Source of the DNA: Pictodentalium vernedei
Lineage: Eukaryota > Mollusca > Scaphopoda > Dentaliida > Dentaliidae
Assembly (NCBI GenBank): GCA_031216915.1
Contig: CM062294.1
Span: 31,821,128 to 31,885,127, forward strand
Direction: 5' to 3'
DNA: 64,000 nucleotides
The translations under genes were made by a program, and so were the position numbers. This document shows positions 55,150 through 64,000 of this stretch, piece by piece. Positions within the stretch are counted from its first letter, which is position 1, and every line of letters begins with the position of its first letter. The notes beneath the pieces are model-generated. The model had not been told where the DNA came from, did no database searches, and saw nothing but the letters and a program-made list of their open reading frames with translations.

Positions 55150-55341
55150 GATAACATGACCGACCCTAAACAATTATGTTTAAAAATTTATCAAGTAAAT
55201 GTCTCTCATTTAATTTTTTGTAACCCTAAATTTCCATCCGACTTCAACCCTGAATTTGAAACCGATTTTGATGTTCAAGCTTTCAATTACAAATTACATG
55301 TAGAAATAAATATATCGGACACCATAAATGAAGAGCAAGTG
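55150..55341 (+). CDS. Possible internal exon, product unknown
   Basis: 192 nt, exactly 64 codons, between an acceptor (ctgtgtttag) and a strong donor (gtaagtga); phase 0 at both ends. It encodes an acidic segment with SHLIFCNPKFPSDFNPEFET and NYKLHVEINISDTINEEQV. I recognise no family. The matched splice sites and symmetric phase favour a real exon, but the region is AT-rich and chance cannot be excluded. An unrelated short frame at 55462-55680 has no splice support and is not called. Confidence 0.35.
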
Positions 55342-55743
55342 GTAAGTGAAAGTTCATCAAAGGAAACCGCATTTAATAAAGTGATGACATTTTACAGCTT
55401 GCTTCAGCCTTGGTGGTAATAGGTCATTAATATTAATGAATATCGTGTTGGGTTTCGTGCATTGATACTGGAAGCCTCAAATTTTCGCTCACTGTCCATA
55501 AAATGGCATGAGTGCAAATATAGTGTACAGCAGTTTTGTTTTTTAATTCCATTCAAACGTATACAGGAATTATTTGACGGTGGCCAGCAGGTTCGTAGAT
55601 ATTACATTTATTATAAAGTGAATTATGTGATCATTCTGGTAATTCGATATTACTGGCATATTACAGCGCTGGAATTTTAAAACCGAATTTGGGGTTGTGT
55701 CTCTCACTTCCGATCCCGACCCATGTCTGGAATCATCCTATTC

Positions 55744-55905
55744 GATAAATAGAGGATATGGAATGAGTGTTTTCTCATATAATATTTATGAAACGAGTCT
55801 AAGAATTTTCCGTTTTGGCGAGCCTATGTCGAGCCAAAACGGAAAATTCGGACGAGTTTCATAAATATTATATGAGAAAAACACTCATTTCATATTCTAT
55901 TTATC
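55744..55905. repeat. 162-bp near-perfect palindrome
   Basis: gataaatag..gagtgttttctcatataat and its complement; the centre is ttttggcgagcctatgtcgagccaaaa. The longest palindrome on the right flank. Confidence 0.85.
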
Positions 55906-55952
55906 ATATGACACACACATGCACAAATTAGCCACTTAGTATGACTTTTTAA

Positions 55953-56163
55953 CCCATCACCTAACTTGAGTTGCAGACGGCCCTTGGAAAAAACATCCTC
56001 GTATAACTAAAAATTTTCATTTTTTGCTTCCAAAACATAGCTTTTGACCCCTCATTGGACGAGCTCGTCGATCTCGTTCCAATGAGGGGTCATAACCTAT
56101 GTTTTGGAAGCAAAAAGTGAAAATATAAAAACAAGAAATGGCGTTTTTCTTGTAGGTAAAAGA
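55953..56163. mobile_element. piggyBac-like MITE, copy D (diverged)
   Basis: Flanked by ttaa at 55949-55952 and 56164-56167. The ends CCCATCACCTAAC and GTAGGTAAAAGA are mutated versions of the family termini. The central hairpin (aaaacatag..tgacccctcattgg) is kept. Confidence 0.72.
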
Positions 56164-56167
56164 TTAA

Positions 56168-56455
56168 TACAATATAACCCACCCTAAATAGGACAGATAA
56201 TGTGACCCAGTTGTATTTTGTTTAGCCAATCAAATTGTCCAGTTTTGAAATTGACCAATGAAAGCTCCCAACTCTAATTATGCAAATTATGAAAATGTGG
56301 CCCAGTTGTATTTTGTTCAGCCAATAAAATTGCCGAGTTTTAAAATTGACCAATGGAATTGACGGAAGGCATTATATATCACTGATTGATATGAAAACAA
56401 AATATCAAATGTTTTAAAGTGAACAAAACGGACGAGTCATATGATAAAATAAATT
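56168..56455. repeat. CCAAT-rich dispersed repeat, copy 2
   Basis: Matches 50-345, ending at ..gacgagtcatatgataaa in both. It directly follows MITE copy D, as copy 1 follows the MITE end at 1-45, so the two were copied together. Confidence 0.75.
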
Positions 56456-57109
56456 AACATGAATTAATCGGATATTTGAAAACGGCATGCTGTAGTTTTT
56501 CAAACCGATCAGGTCATCCGATCACTTGCGGAAAATCCCGTTACAATGCAGATGTTTGCAGGAGGTATGCTAAGAATTACAAACCATGTTATTAAAACCT
56601 GTCACTCGCAGTAACCAATGTTTTAAGCATAACACCAGATGCGCTTTCATGGAAGCGTTTCAGTGGGTACAATACTGTCGAAGTATTGGTAAAACATTTG
56701 ATAAAAAGTGGGGAAAAGTCCTCTATAGCGTCAACCAAACTAAGATAAACCAATTCTGTACATAGAAAGTGACTACACTCGGACGTTTTGGAATTTGAAG
56801 ATGTCAAGTTTGATAAGATTTTATTCCTCTATTGATGGGGAGGAATTTTAACTTGGCACCAAACGATAATTTTTGGCTGTGCAGATTGTGATTGCCTTCA
56901 GAAAAAAATACTGTCACTTCAGCTTTGTTAATTTCCAGTTGTAATTTGCTTTGTTGAAAGTTGGTCACAATTATATGAATTTACCAGAATAAATTTACAC
57001 AAAGAAAATTACTTGCCTTTGCAGAGATTCGATTCGAGCCAAAATGGGAATTTCGTATTGCACAGCCGTATTGCACGCCGTATTGCATAAGAGAGACTGC
57101 ATGGGCATG
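56456..57109. other. Gene-free stretch
   Basis: No supported gene or repeat. Confidence 0.35.
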
Positions 57110-57560
57110 TAATAAAGAACAAAACTTGGGTAGAGTACGGCACAGGTATCAAATTATCGGCCCATTGTCTCTTTAATTCAAGTTCAATAGTGGTGTAAAT
57201 ACAGAACAGAACTCTGGTAAGAGTACGGGGACAGGAATGAAATTATCGGCCCATTGTTTCTTTAACTCAAGTTCAACCGTTGTATAAATACACATGTACA
57301 GAACAAAAATCTCGGGTAGAAAAATTTAGCTTTCTAAACATGCAGATAGAAACGATAACTGTCTCTGATATCATGTACGGGTAGAGTACTGGGATAGGAA
57401 TTAACGGCCCATAATTCAAGTTCGTTCGTGGTATAAATACAGAACAAAGCCCGGGCAGAGTATGGTGATATGAATTAGCGGTTCATTGTCTCCTTACTTC
57501 AATTTCAATAGTGGAATAAATAAAGAACAAAACTCGGATAGAGTAAGGGGGCAGGAATCA
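57110..57560. repeat. ~100-bp degenerate tandem repeat with a LINE-derived insert
   Basis: Units carry aaatacagaacaaaactcgggtagagtac and ttatcggcccattgtctctt; about four and a half copies. Within them 57327-57383 is identical over 57 bp to 59334-59390 of the LINE fragment. Confidence 0.8.
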
Positions 57561-58849
57561 AAGGTCTTGTTAGAGGTTTTATTATACCTTATAAACCAGT
57601 GAAACGCCAACTCAGCTCGTTGATTCTTGTGCCCCTACTACTCCACCGTGGTTGTGTTTTGTCATTTTAACATGACTTAATTATTAGATGGGTTTTTCCC
57701 CAGAATGTCCCATTATCGTCCTCCACTGATATGACCTCAAACTGGACTGATAAGCGACCAACCTCGGCCGAGATGAACCGAGTTGGAGACGCCCTCCTTG
57801 ATGCGCGTTCGAGGCACATCCATTTTGTTTTCAAACAATTGGTTCACCGTTATACGGTTAAAGAAACCAATCAGTAATATTGTCCTTACTAGACAAGACA
57901 AAATGAAGTAGTTTTCGTTTGGTGAGGAATTAATGGGGGGGGGGGGGGCAATAAATAAACAAATAGAGATCAAATGGATGAACAGAAAAAGGAAGAGAGT
58001 CAAAGACAAACTTTATCGAAAACGGAGATTCGTTGGGGATTGATTGATTTTATTCAGTAGTGCAACATGTATACAATCAAAACCAAAAATATACATTGAG
58101 GTAACATTATTCACAACTACATGATTGCACCACAGGGAGATGGCGTAGCCACTAGTGGCTGACTTCCCGTCATTCTCGAGTGGCTGTCGTCCGTCATTCC
58201 GAAAGCTGCAACGTCCGGATAACTATAGTACAAGTCAAAATAAGTTGTAGGATAACCACTGTAAACTATGTATCTTTCTCTTCCTACACCGATAAGACCA
58301 GAAGCTGAAATCATTATGTCAGATTCTGATCTTATTAGTGCAAGAGCAGCAGTATGCCTAGTTTATTGCGGTTATTCTACAACTTATTTTGATTTGCACT
58401 GTACTGATCTAGAAGAAGGGGAAATAACACTATCAGAAAACTAGAACAATGGTAGAACCTTTCGCAATTATTTGTTTTGGTCTAATAAATAAAGAGGTTA
58501 CTACTTAGTTACTTAATTACCTTCGGTCTACGGCCGATATGAAGTTATCTCAGTCTGATATCTCGGCCCATATAAAATTAACCAATTAATAACCTTGAAA
58601 TATTCAGCTCAAACTTTCAGATAAAGATGGTGTGTGAAAATCAAATTATTTACCTTGTGGTCTATGTGCAACAAATACAACTAGGACAACTGCTCTGTAA
58701 TCAAAGCAGATTTACTAGAACAACTAAAATTAGACGCACGTCGCACTATCAGTGGCGCAATCATTTGAACCAGCCACCGACTACCAACACAGAGAAAGAA
58801 ACGACATAAACAACTGGCTGTTTACAAAATTATTACAAGTCAATGGCCA
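57561..58849. other. Gene-free stretch
   Basis: A G run lies at 57936-57948. 58030-58200 resembles 16385-16545 (gattgattga..., agggagatg(g/a)c(g/a)tagcca) and may be the tail of another dispersed element. No gene. Confidence 0.4.
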
Positions 58850-59487
58850 ACATATTTGTCATTATTAGCACCCCGACCTGTTTCAAGTCTTTCTCGTTGC
58901 CCATAAAGGTCATCGAGCTTATTACGGGAGTTGCGCTGTAAAACAGGGAGTTATCGAATGTCATTTCTACTTTCTGCAACTAAATTATGGAATACGCTGG
59001 ATCCTCGCTGAACAGCATTTCAACACAGTCTTTTAAAGGTAAACTTAAAAAGACCGACATAAAGATTCCTCAGTACTACAACGGTAATACAAGAGCAAGT
59101 CAAGTTAGTCACTGCAGACTACGTCTCAGGTGAAGCGTGATGAACGCACATATGTTTGAAAGGGTTTTAACCGACAGCCCACGGTGTGCATGTGGCTATA
59201 TATCGTCACCTGGGTGCAAGAATGTCCTATGTCCCATATGGGACATAGGACATTCTAGCACTCAGGCGAAGATATATGAAGACACAGAACACTTCCTGTT
59301 TCATTGTCCTCTTTATCATAACCAAAGACTAACTAGCTTTCTAAACATGCAGATAGAAACGATAACTGTCTCTGATATCATGTACGGGTATAATACACTA
59401 ACTATGGAGGAGAACACAGTATTGTTCAAAAAGGTCCATAGATTTAGGAATTTTACGGAAAGATTCAAAGATAGTAGTAAGTTTTAA
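58850..59487 (+). pseudogene. 3' end of a non-LTR retrotransposon ORF2
   Basis: The region after the reverse transcriptase in CR1/Jockey-type LINEs. 58850-59136 is decayed but shows traces (SFLLSATKLWNTL, then a QVSH..RLR-like segment in shifting frames). 59137-59487 is open: MNAHMFERVLTDSPRCACGY, a 24-codon interruption, then EDTEHFLFHCPLYHNQRL and EENTVLFKKVHRFRNFTERF. The C-x-C...H-F-L-F-H-C-P block is the C-terminal Cys/His motif of these elements. No polyA or tail repeat is obvious downstream. The element is 5'-truncated: no reverse transcriptase or endonuclease is present. Confidence 0.82.
59204..59271. mobile_element. 68-bp palindromic mini-element inserted in the LINE frame
   Basis: Left end cgtcacctgggtgcaagaat, right end attctagcactcaggcgaag; the arms pair over ~31 bp round catatg. 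Flanked by ATAT at 59200-59203 and 59272-59275. The insertion plus duplication is 72 nt, so the LINE frame stays open across it. Unlike family A in sequence, but the same in size, target-duplication length and CGTC-type end. Confidence 0.82.
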
Positions 59488-59886
59488 GATGATCGTCAAT
59501 CGTATAGTTGTAAGAGTTAGACAAATTGTCCTGGACATGATTTCCATCCAGTGTGTGTGTGGGGGGAGGGGGGAGGACTCTGCGGGACTGTGGGTCCGCG
59601 AAATTGTGGCCCTGGGTCCGACATCTCTAGGAGTGGATGTCGTCTGAACTACTAATTGTTGGGAGTGTTGGACCTAGGACTGTGGTTCCGCGGAATCATG
59701 GTCGGTGGGGGAGGAGTGACTGTTTTTCTTGCGGACTACCATTCCTCTTCACCGGGGTCAAGTTTTCGCCATGTCGAAAAGTGGTGCATTGACCTTTGGC
59801 TCAATGCACCGTTCAGCGACATGTCGACGTTGAGATCTAGGGACAAAAACCGTTAATATATCCTTGGGGCATCAGAAGGGCAGCTA
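59488..59886. other. Gene-free stretch
   Basis: A G-rich run lies at 59550-59570; a small inverted pair (gtcgaaaagtggtgcattga / tcaatgcacc...gtcgac) lies near 59770-59826. No gene. Confidence 0.4.
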
Positions 59887-60200
59887 TAGTTAAACTTAGA
59901 CGTCCTGTCAGGAACTGCGCGCTTATCTAGGCTTAATTGCGCGTAAGAATTGCGCGCAATTGCCATATCAAATGGCATCCAAATCACGGTAGGTTCTCCT
60001 GGGTACTAATAGCAAACAAAGGCAATGTTTCTGCCAATGGACCTCCGGGTTACCAGGAGGTCTATTGGCTGAAACATTGCTTGTGCAGAGGCTATATGTA
60101 TAGAATTTGATAACCTTACTATGGCCATAACGCGTAGATTGACGCGCAGATCGATGTACTATTAGAGCGCATTTCATGACAGGACTTCTAGTTTTAACTG
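59887..60200. mobile_element. 314-bp TA-flanked MITE, copy 2
   Basis: TA at 59885-59886 and 60201-60202; ends tagttaaacttagacgtcct and aggacttctagttttaactg. The body matches 53745-54058 (tgcgcgcttatctaggctta, ttgcgcgcaattgcc), including the central palindrome. Confidence 0.85.
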
Positions 60201-60369
60201 TATCAAGACTGTTGGCAGTGCTGACATCCGTATACAAAAGACATCTAAAACAAAAGAGCACAAGAACCATTATTATTGTTATTCTGTTTGTTGTATGAGT
60301 TTTAAGTGTAATTGTCCATGTAATTGTATGGTATAACATAGGCTATGCCTGTTTACCAAACCTATTTCT

Positions 60370-60905
60370 GTACTGGAGAAATAAAATATAAAAAATAAAA
60401 TACAAATACAAGACTTAGTGTCACATCGTTGGTTCATTAAGTGCCAAAAGGCACAATCGGCAACGCGGGAGATGGCGCCCTCTTATACTGAAGGACGAAA
60501 TGGGGTATTTTTCGAATAATTGTCACTCTTGATCCGTCATGGGGTACACGATATTTACTAGACCTGTGATCGCTAAAAGTTGCTTTGTTCAAGGCAACTT
60601 ATAACGATCACAAGTTTAGTAAATAAGCCTCTCGTGTTTCACGAAGTAGGATTTGGGCTATGGTAATGGCTTATTGAAATATTACGTTATTGTGATGAAT
60701 TGACGGTAACATGGCCTGAGGTTTGCGGCCCGGAGAAATATGCACTGGAGAAATAAAATATTGTTTCAAAAATACAAATGCAAGTGCCAAATCGTTCATT
60801 AAAAAGCCCAATCGGCAACTCGAGGGAGCTGAAGATGGCGTCCTGTTGTATTGAGGGGACGAAACGGGGTATTTTTCGAATTATTGTCACCATTGATCCA
60901 ATAAT
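60370..60905. repeat. Two diverged direct copies of a ~165-bp block
   Basis: Blocks at about 60370-60540 and 60730-60905 share ggagaaataaaatat, aatcggcaac, agatggcg(c/t)cct and ggggtatttttcgaat. They are separated by the palindrome at 60554-60623. Origin unknown. Confidence 0.65.
60554..60623. repeat. 70-bp palindrome between the two direct copies
   Basis: tttactagacctgtgatcg pairs with cgatcacaagtttagtaaa, with inner arms aagttgc / gcaactt. No clear direct flanking repeat. Confidence 0.7.
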
Positions 60906-62173
60906 TACGATATTAACATTACATCCAAGTAAAAGACCTTCTGTTTGAACCATTCGGGATTACATTAATGAGATTTGGGGATTTCCCACCCTCTTTTATT
61001 TTTTGTTTTTTGTTCGCTTTTGTGGTCTCCGTGTCGATTTTTCATTGCTAGTTATCTGCAGTGCAGCCGATTGAAAGGGAGATACTCAAAACTGGAAGGC
61101 ACTAGTTTTTTTCCATTTTCAGACCTGTTGGATCAAGGCATTTAAGTCATTCAATGAAGTTCAACGCGTGAATTGACCTTCCTTGTTTTTGTGTGTATTC
61201 AGACACGATTTAGGATACATCCTATGCCTTGATTCTCACGAAATTCGGTAAAATTATAGACCTTGATTTCTTCTGAAAATTGATGGACGAAGTTTCCCGA
61301 AGTTCTGTCCCCGATGCGAGTGACGCGAGTGTTACGTCTTTTCTTTATCTTTTAATATCAACTCCTCTGTCACGTCCTAAACTTTAAAATTTTGGAAATA
61401 TCCGCAAACACAATATCGAAAAATGTGCTACCAACCTGGAAAATTCTGAAAGGCTCGGGCCGTATTTTCGCGTGATTTTATTGGCATCGACATCACAAAA
61501 AGTTAATTGGCCGATTGTCATAAAGTATGTTGTACTTCGCAAAATATAGGAGATAGCTGGTTTTTAATTGATCGCCATTTCTCCCTTTGATGTCATTTCA
61601 ATTGTAAAGGTTATTTTGCACAATTCTCATTGAACCGCACAATAATGCACAGCTCTGAAATTTTGCATATGTTTACTTTCATAGTGTGTTTAATGAATTT
61701 CAAATTTAAGCCTTTATCCAAAATAACTTCAATTAGACTTTTTTTCCTTATGACGTTCACTCTCTACTTTGTTGTTGAACGCTCGATCTCGAAATTTTGA
61801 AACTACATTCTCCAATAACAATCATATCTACAAAGTATGTACTTAGCTTTCAACCGAGGAACAATTCGTCTGGGGCTGCCGTCGCGGCTGACGCTAGGAC
61901 GTCAACATCGGAATATTAATAGTTGTGCGATTTACACGAAAATTTAGTATGTTCCGGTAAGAGTAAAATCCTCGTCCTCTGATTGGATGAAAGCTGGCGC
62001 AGTATCTTTTATGTTAACGGTTCCATTAGCAAATGTTACCGTCAGACGACACCACGCGAAAAATTTGAAATGACTCGCCCGTTTTGTAATTGCTTCATTA
62101 AGAGATTGACTAGCAAGGCGCTTCATTTTTCTGGATTTTTCACAAGTGAAGCAGACGGTGTTCCGTGTGAAGT
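60906..62173. other. Gene-free stretch
   Basis: No gene supported; AT-rich with short overlapping frames only. Confidence 0.35.
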
Positions 62174-62181
62174 GTTGTTCG

Positions 62182-62902
62182 TAGAGATGGGCAATATACC
62201 GAAAAACCGAACCGATACCGATATCATGGGGACACCGAAAAACCGAACCGACCCAATCTTTGAATACCGAAACCAACGGTATTTTCAATTTTCCCTGTGC
62301 ATTCACTATTTATAAGGCCTTGATGAGGATTGATAGCAGTTGAAGTGTTCATTTTCATGAAAGAAGTGACCGATTTTATTTTTCAGTTTTGTTAAGCCTT
62401 AAGGACCAGGGCAGTTGTACTAAATTATCAATAGTCTACGACCTGTACATGTCCAGTTGCTTAGCAGTGATTTCTAGCCAAGTCTTGGCTGCCTGTTAAG
62501 GCAGCCAAGACTTGGCTAGAAATCACTGACCAGATAATTTTACTACTGTCATCAGGCCCACATAAAGATGACATCTTCAGGACACACATTCTATGATTAC
62601 AGACGCCTTAAGTGGAGCTTGAAAAGTTAAGGCGTATTTAGAACAAGTCACCAAATTACTGTAGATCTGATCTGTGTTGACAAAAGAATGACAATATTGA
62701 GCCCATCAACAATGGCATGTGTAGCACTGTGATAGAATGATACAAGAACAACTTATTCTGTATTTTTCTGACATGGATTCCCCTTTGGTACTATCAGTGA
62801 ATCTGAAGTCACATACCGAATACCGAACCGATACCGCGGTATGCCCACACAAAAATACCGAAACCGATACCGAACTCAAAATTCCAATACCGCCCATCTC
62901 TA
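62182..62902. mobile_element. hAT-like MITE with 8-bp target duplication and a central palindrome
   Basis: 721 bp beginning TAGAGATGGGC and ending GCCCATCTCTA. Flanked by gttgttcg (62174-62181) and gtagttcg (62903-62910), 7 of 8 identical; 8-bp duplications define hAT. Next to each end lies a run of taccgaa(a/c)c units (62193-62280 and 62812-62890) in inverted relation. The interior is non-coding and includes the palindrome 62465-62528. Confidence 0.85.
62465..62528. repeat. 64-bp perfect palindrome, tcttggctgcc family
   Basis: cagtgatttctagccaagtc and its complement round gttaa. Related to 25249-25322 and 54652-54730. It lies inside the hAT-like MITE. Confidence 0.85.
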
Positions 62903-62910
62903 GTAGTTCG

Positions 62911-63589
62911 AATTGCAAATTGATTAACAACGCCAAAAGATACACCTATAAAAACTAAATCACAGTACACGGAAAAGTTGGTGTGATGTGTAGATACATT
63001 TACACACCGACACGACAAACCGAACGCTGTGACGTCAAATGTGACGAATGTGCAAAAAACGTATAATTAATGAACGTATAATTACATTCCACTTTTGGAA
63101 GGTTTGACCCCGTAACCGTTTAGTGACCATGGTCCCAAGCACAAAGTTGATAATTATTTTGATAGTCCACCGTCAGACACAATAGATATGATGACGTAAA
63201 CAACGTCAGGGGTACACCCTTCCCACTTGCTCATAGCTTTACCCCCAAACTACAAAGCTAAGCACTAATGTTATATTTGGATTACCTGAAAACAACGTAC
63301 TACAACGTAAATGCCCATCCAAGGTAAGAACACGTCAAAATTAAATTTCACTCCAGGGAGTTGAAATTTCAGGATGTTTTAGTTGTCGCGGTCTCAGGTA
63401 CAAAGAGGAAAAAAATATTGAAAATCCTACTTCAAACACCCGAGATAAATCATTAATACCATCGAGCTTATTGTCATTTAAACCATTTTGGACGGTTTTC
63501 ATTAAAAAAGTTATCTTGTTATTCACGAAGCTCCGTATTTATAAACCACACACATATCAAACATCACACATTGTTTTCTGATATTTGAA
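62911..63589. other. Gene-free stretch
   Basis: No supported feature. Confidence 0.35.
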
Positions 63590-64000
63590 ATTATGCAATT
63601 ATATTTTTTTCATTTCAAATTTATGCACAATTTTTGAAAATCGCATTTATTACACTCAATGCATTCCCGAAGTTCATACATACTCGGACAACTGCATATG
63701 CGTTAAATCTAATGGAGGCCCAAAATATAGGTCAAGACCGATAAGGTCACCCAGATATCAATGAGTGCATTTTTCAGAATTGTTAGAAATCGAATTTTAT
63801 GGCCTCCATTGTATTCTTGGAGTTCATATGTGTATTTTTGATCTCAAAAAGGTGGGTAGAGCCTCAGCATGGTATGAGATATGGACATAGGACCAATACC
63901 AATATTTCAATATGTGGGACAAAGTCACTGAGGTCACCCGGGGTCATTGTGTGTATTTTTAGAATTGATGGAGATCGCTTTTTATGACCATCTAATACAT
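63590..64000. repeat. Degenerate ~190-bp tandem repeat running off the window
   Basis: Blocks aggtcacccngg..tcantgngtg(c/t)attttt(c)agaattg and ggagttcata occur at about 63650-63800 and 63815-63985. Diverged; continues past the window edge. Confidence 0.55.

Overview
The window is AT-rich, intron-bearing metazoan DNA, probably from a marine invertebrate. The phylum cannot be fixed from the sequence; a lophotrochozoan such as a mollusc is my guess. It is dominated by transposable elements and repeats: tRNA-headed SINEs, a decayed Tc1-type transposase, the tail of a non-LTR retrotransposon, several MITE families with recognisable target-site duplications, tandem satellites and very many long palindromes. 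Host protein-coding content is almost absent. One good exon (53320-53500) looks like a D-serine dehydratase/alanine-racemase-fold enzyme, and a second possible exon of unknown product lies at 55150-55341.

The centrepiece is one Maverick/Polinton (adintovirus-like) element at 26411-43393, about 17 kb. It has long terminal inverted repeats beginning AGTAGGGTATAAT and ending ATTATACCCTACT, flanked by a near-perfect 6-bp target duplication (aacata / aatata). The left half is transcribed rightward: three small unknown genes, a basic core-protein-like gene, an FtsK/HerA-type packaging ATPase, a penton-type minor capsid protein, a hydrophobic membrane-active-looking protein, a second hydrophobic protein, a zinc-ribbon/phospholipase-A2/integrase reading frame, and the major capsid protein. 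The right half is transcribed leftward: a small unknown gene, a protein-primed family B DNA polymerase, an adenain-type cysteine protease, and a fibre-like protein with phage-tail-fibre repeats. Together these cover replication, integration, virion assembly, maturation, packaging and probably attachment. Most long genes carry frameshifts, in-frame stops or deletions, so this is a fossil. The protease and several short frames are still open. Spacers are A-rich on the sense strand of the gene that follows, in both halves.

Left flank (1-26410), in order: a CCAAT-rich dispersed repeat; piggyBac-like MITEs bounded by TTAA; SINEs; a Tc1-like transposase pseudogene (8489-9418); a 124-bp satellite interrupted by a 640-bp insertion; a hAT-like MITE (18516-19302); and a 2.5-kb foldback element whose ends are arrays of a short inverted motif (21885-24352). 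Right flank (43394-64000): a 128-bp satellite with dimeric higher-order structure and a CACGTG core; a SINE nested in a MITE that is itself nested in a larger repeat; two equal-length 314-bp TA-flanked MITEs; a LINE fragment; and a second hAT-like MITE (62182-62902).

The most unusual feature outside the Polinton is a class of tiny, almost perfect palindromes that behave as mobile elements. Three copies of one family are each exactly 67 bp, at 7156-7222, 13121-13187 and 15407-15473. They are flanked by 4-bp direct repeats (ATGT, AAAT, AACT), and one has a paralogous empty site about 300 bp away. An unrelated 68-bp palindrome sits inside the LINE coding frame between ATAT repeats and leaves the frame open. 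About twenty further palindromes of 60-160 bp are scattered through the window, several at the centre of MITEs.
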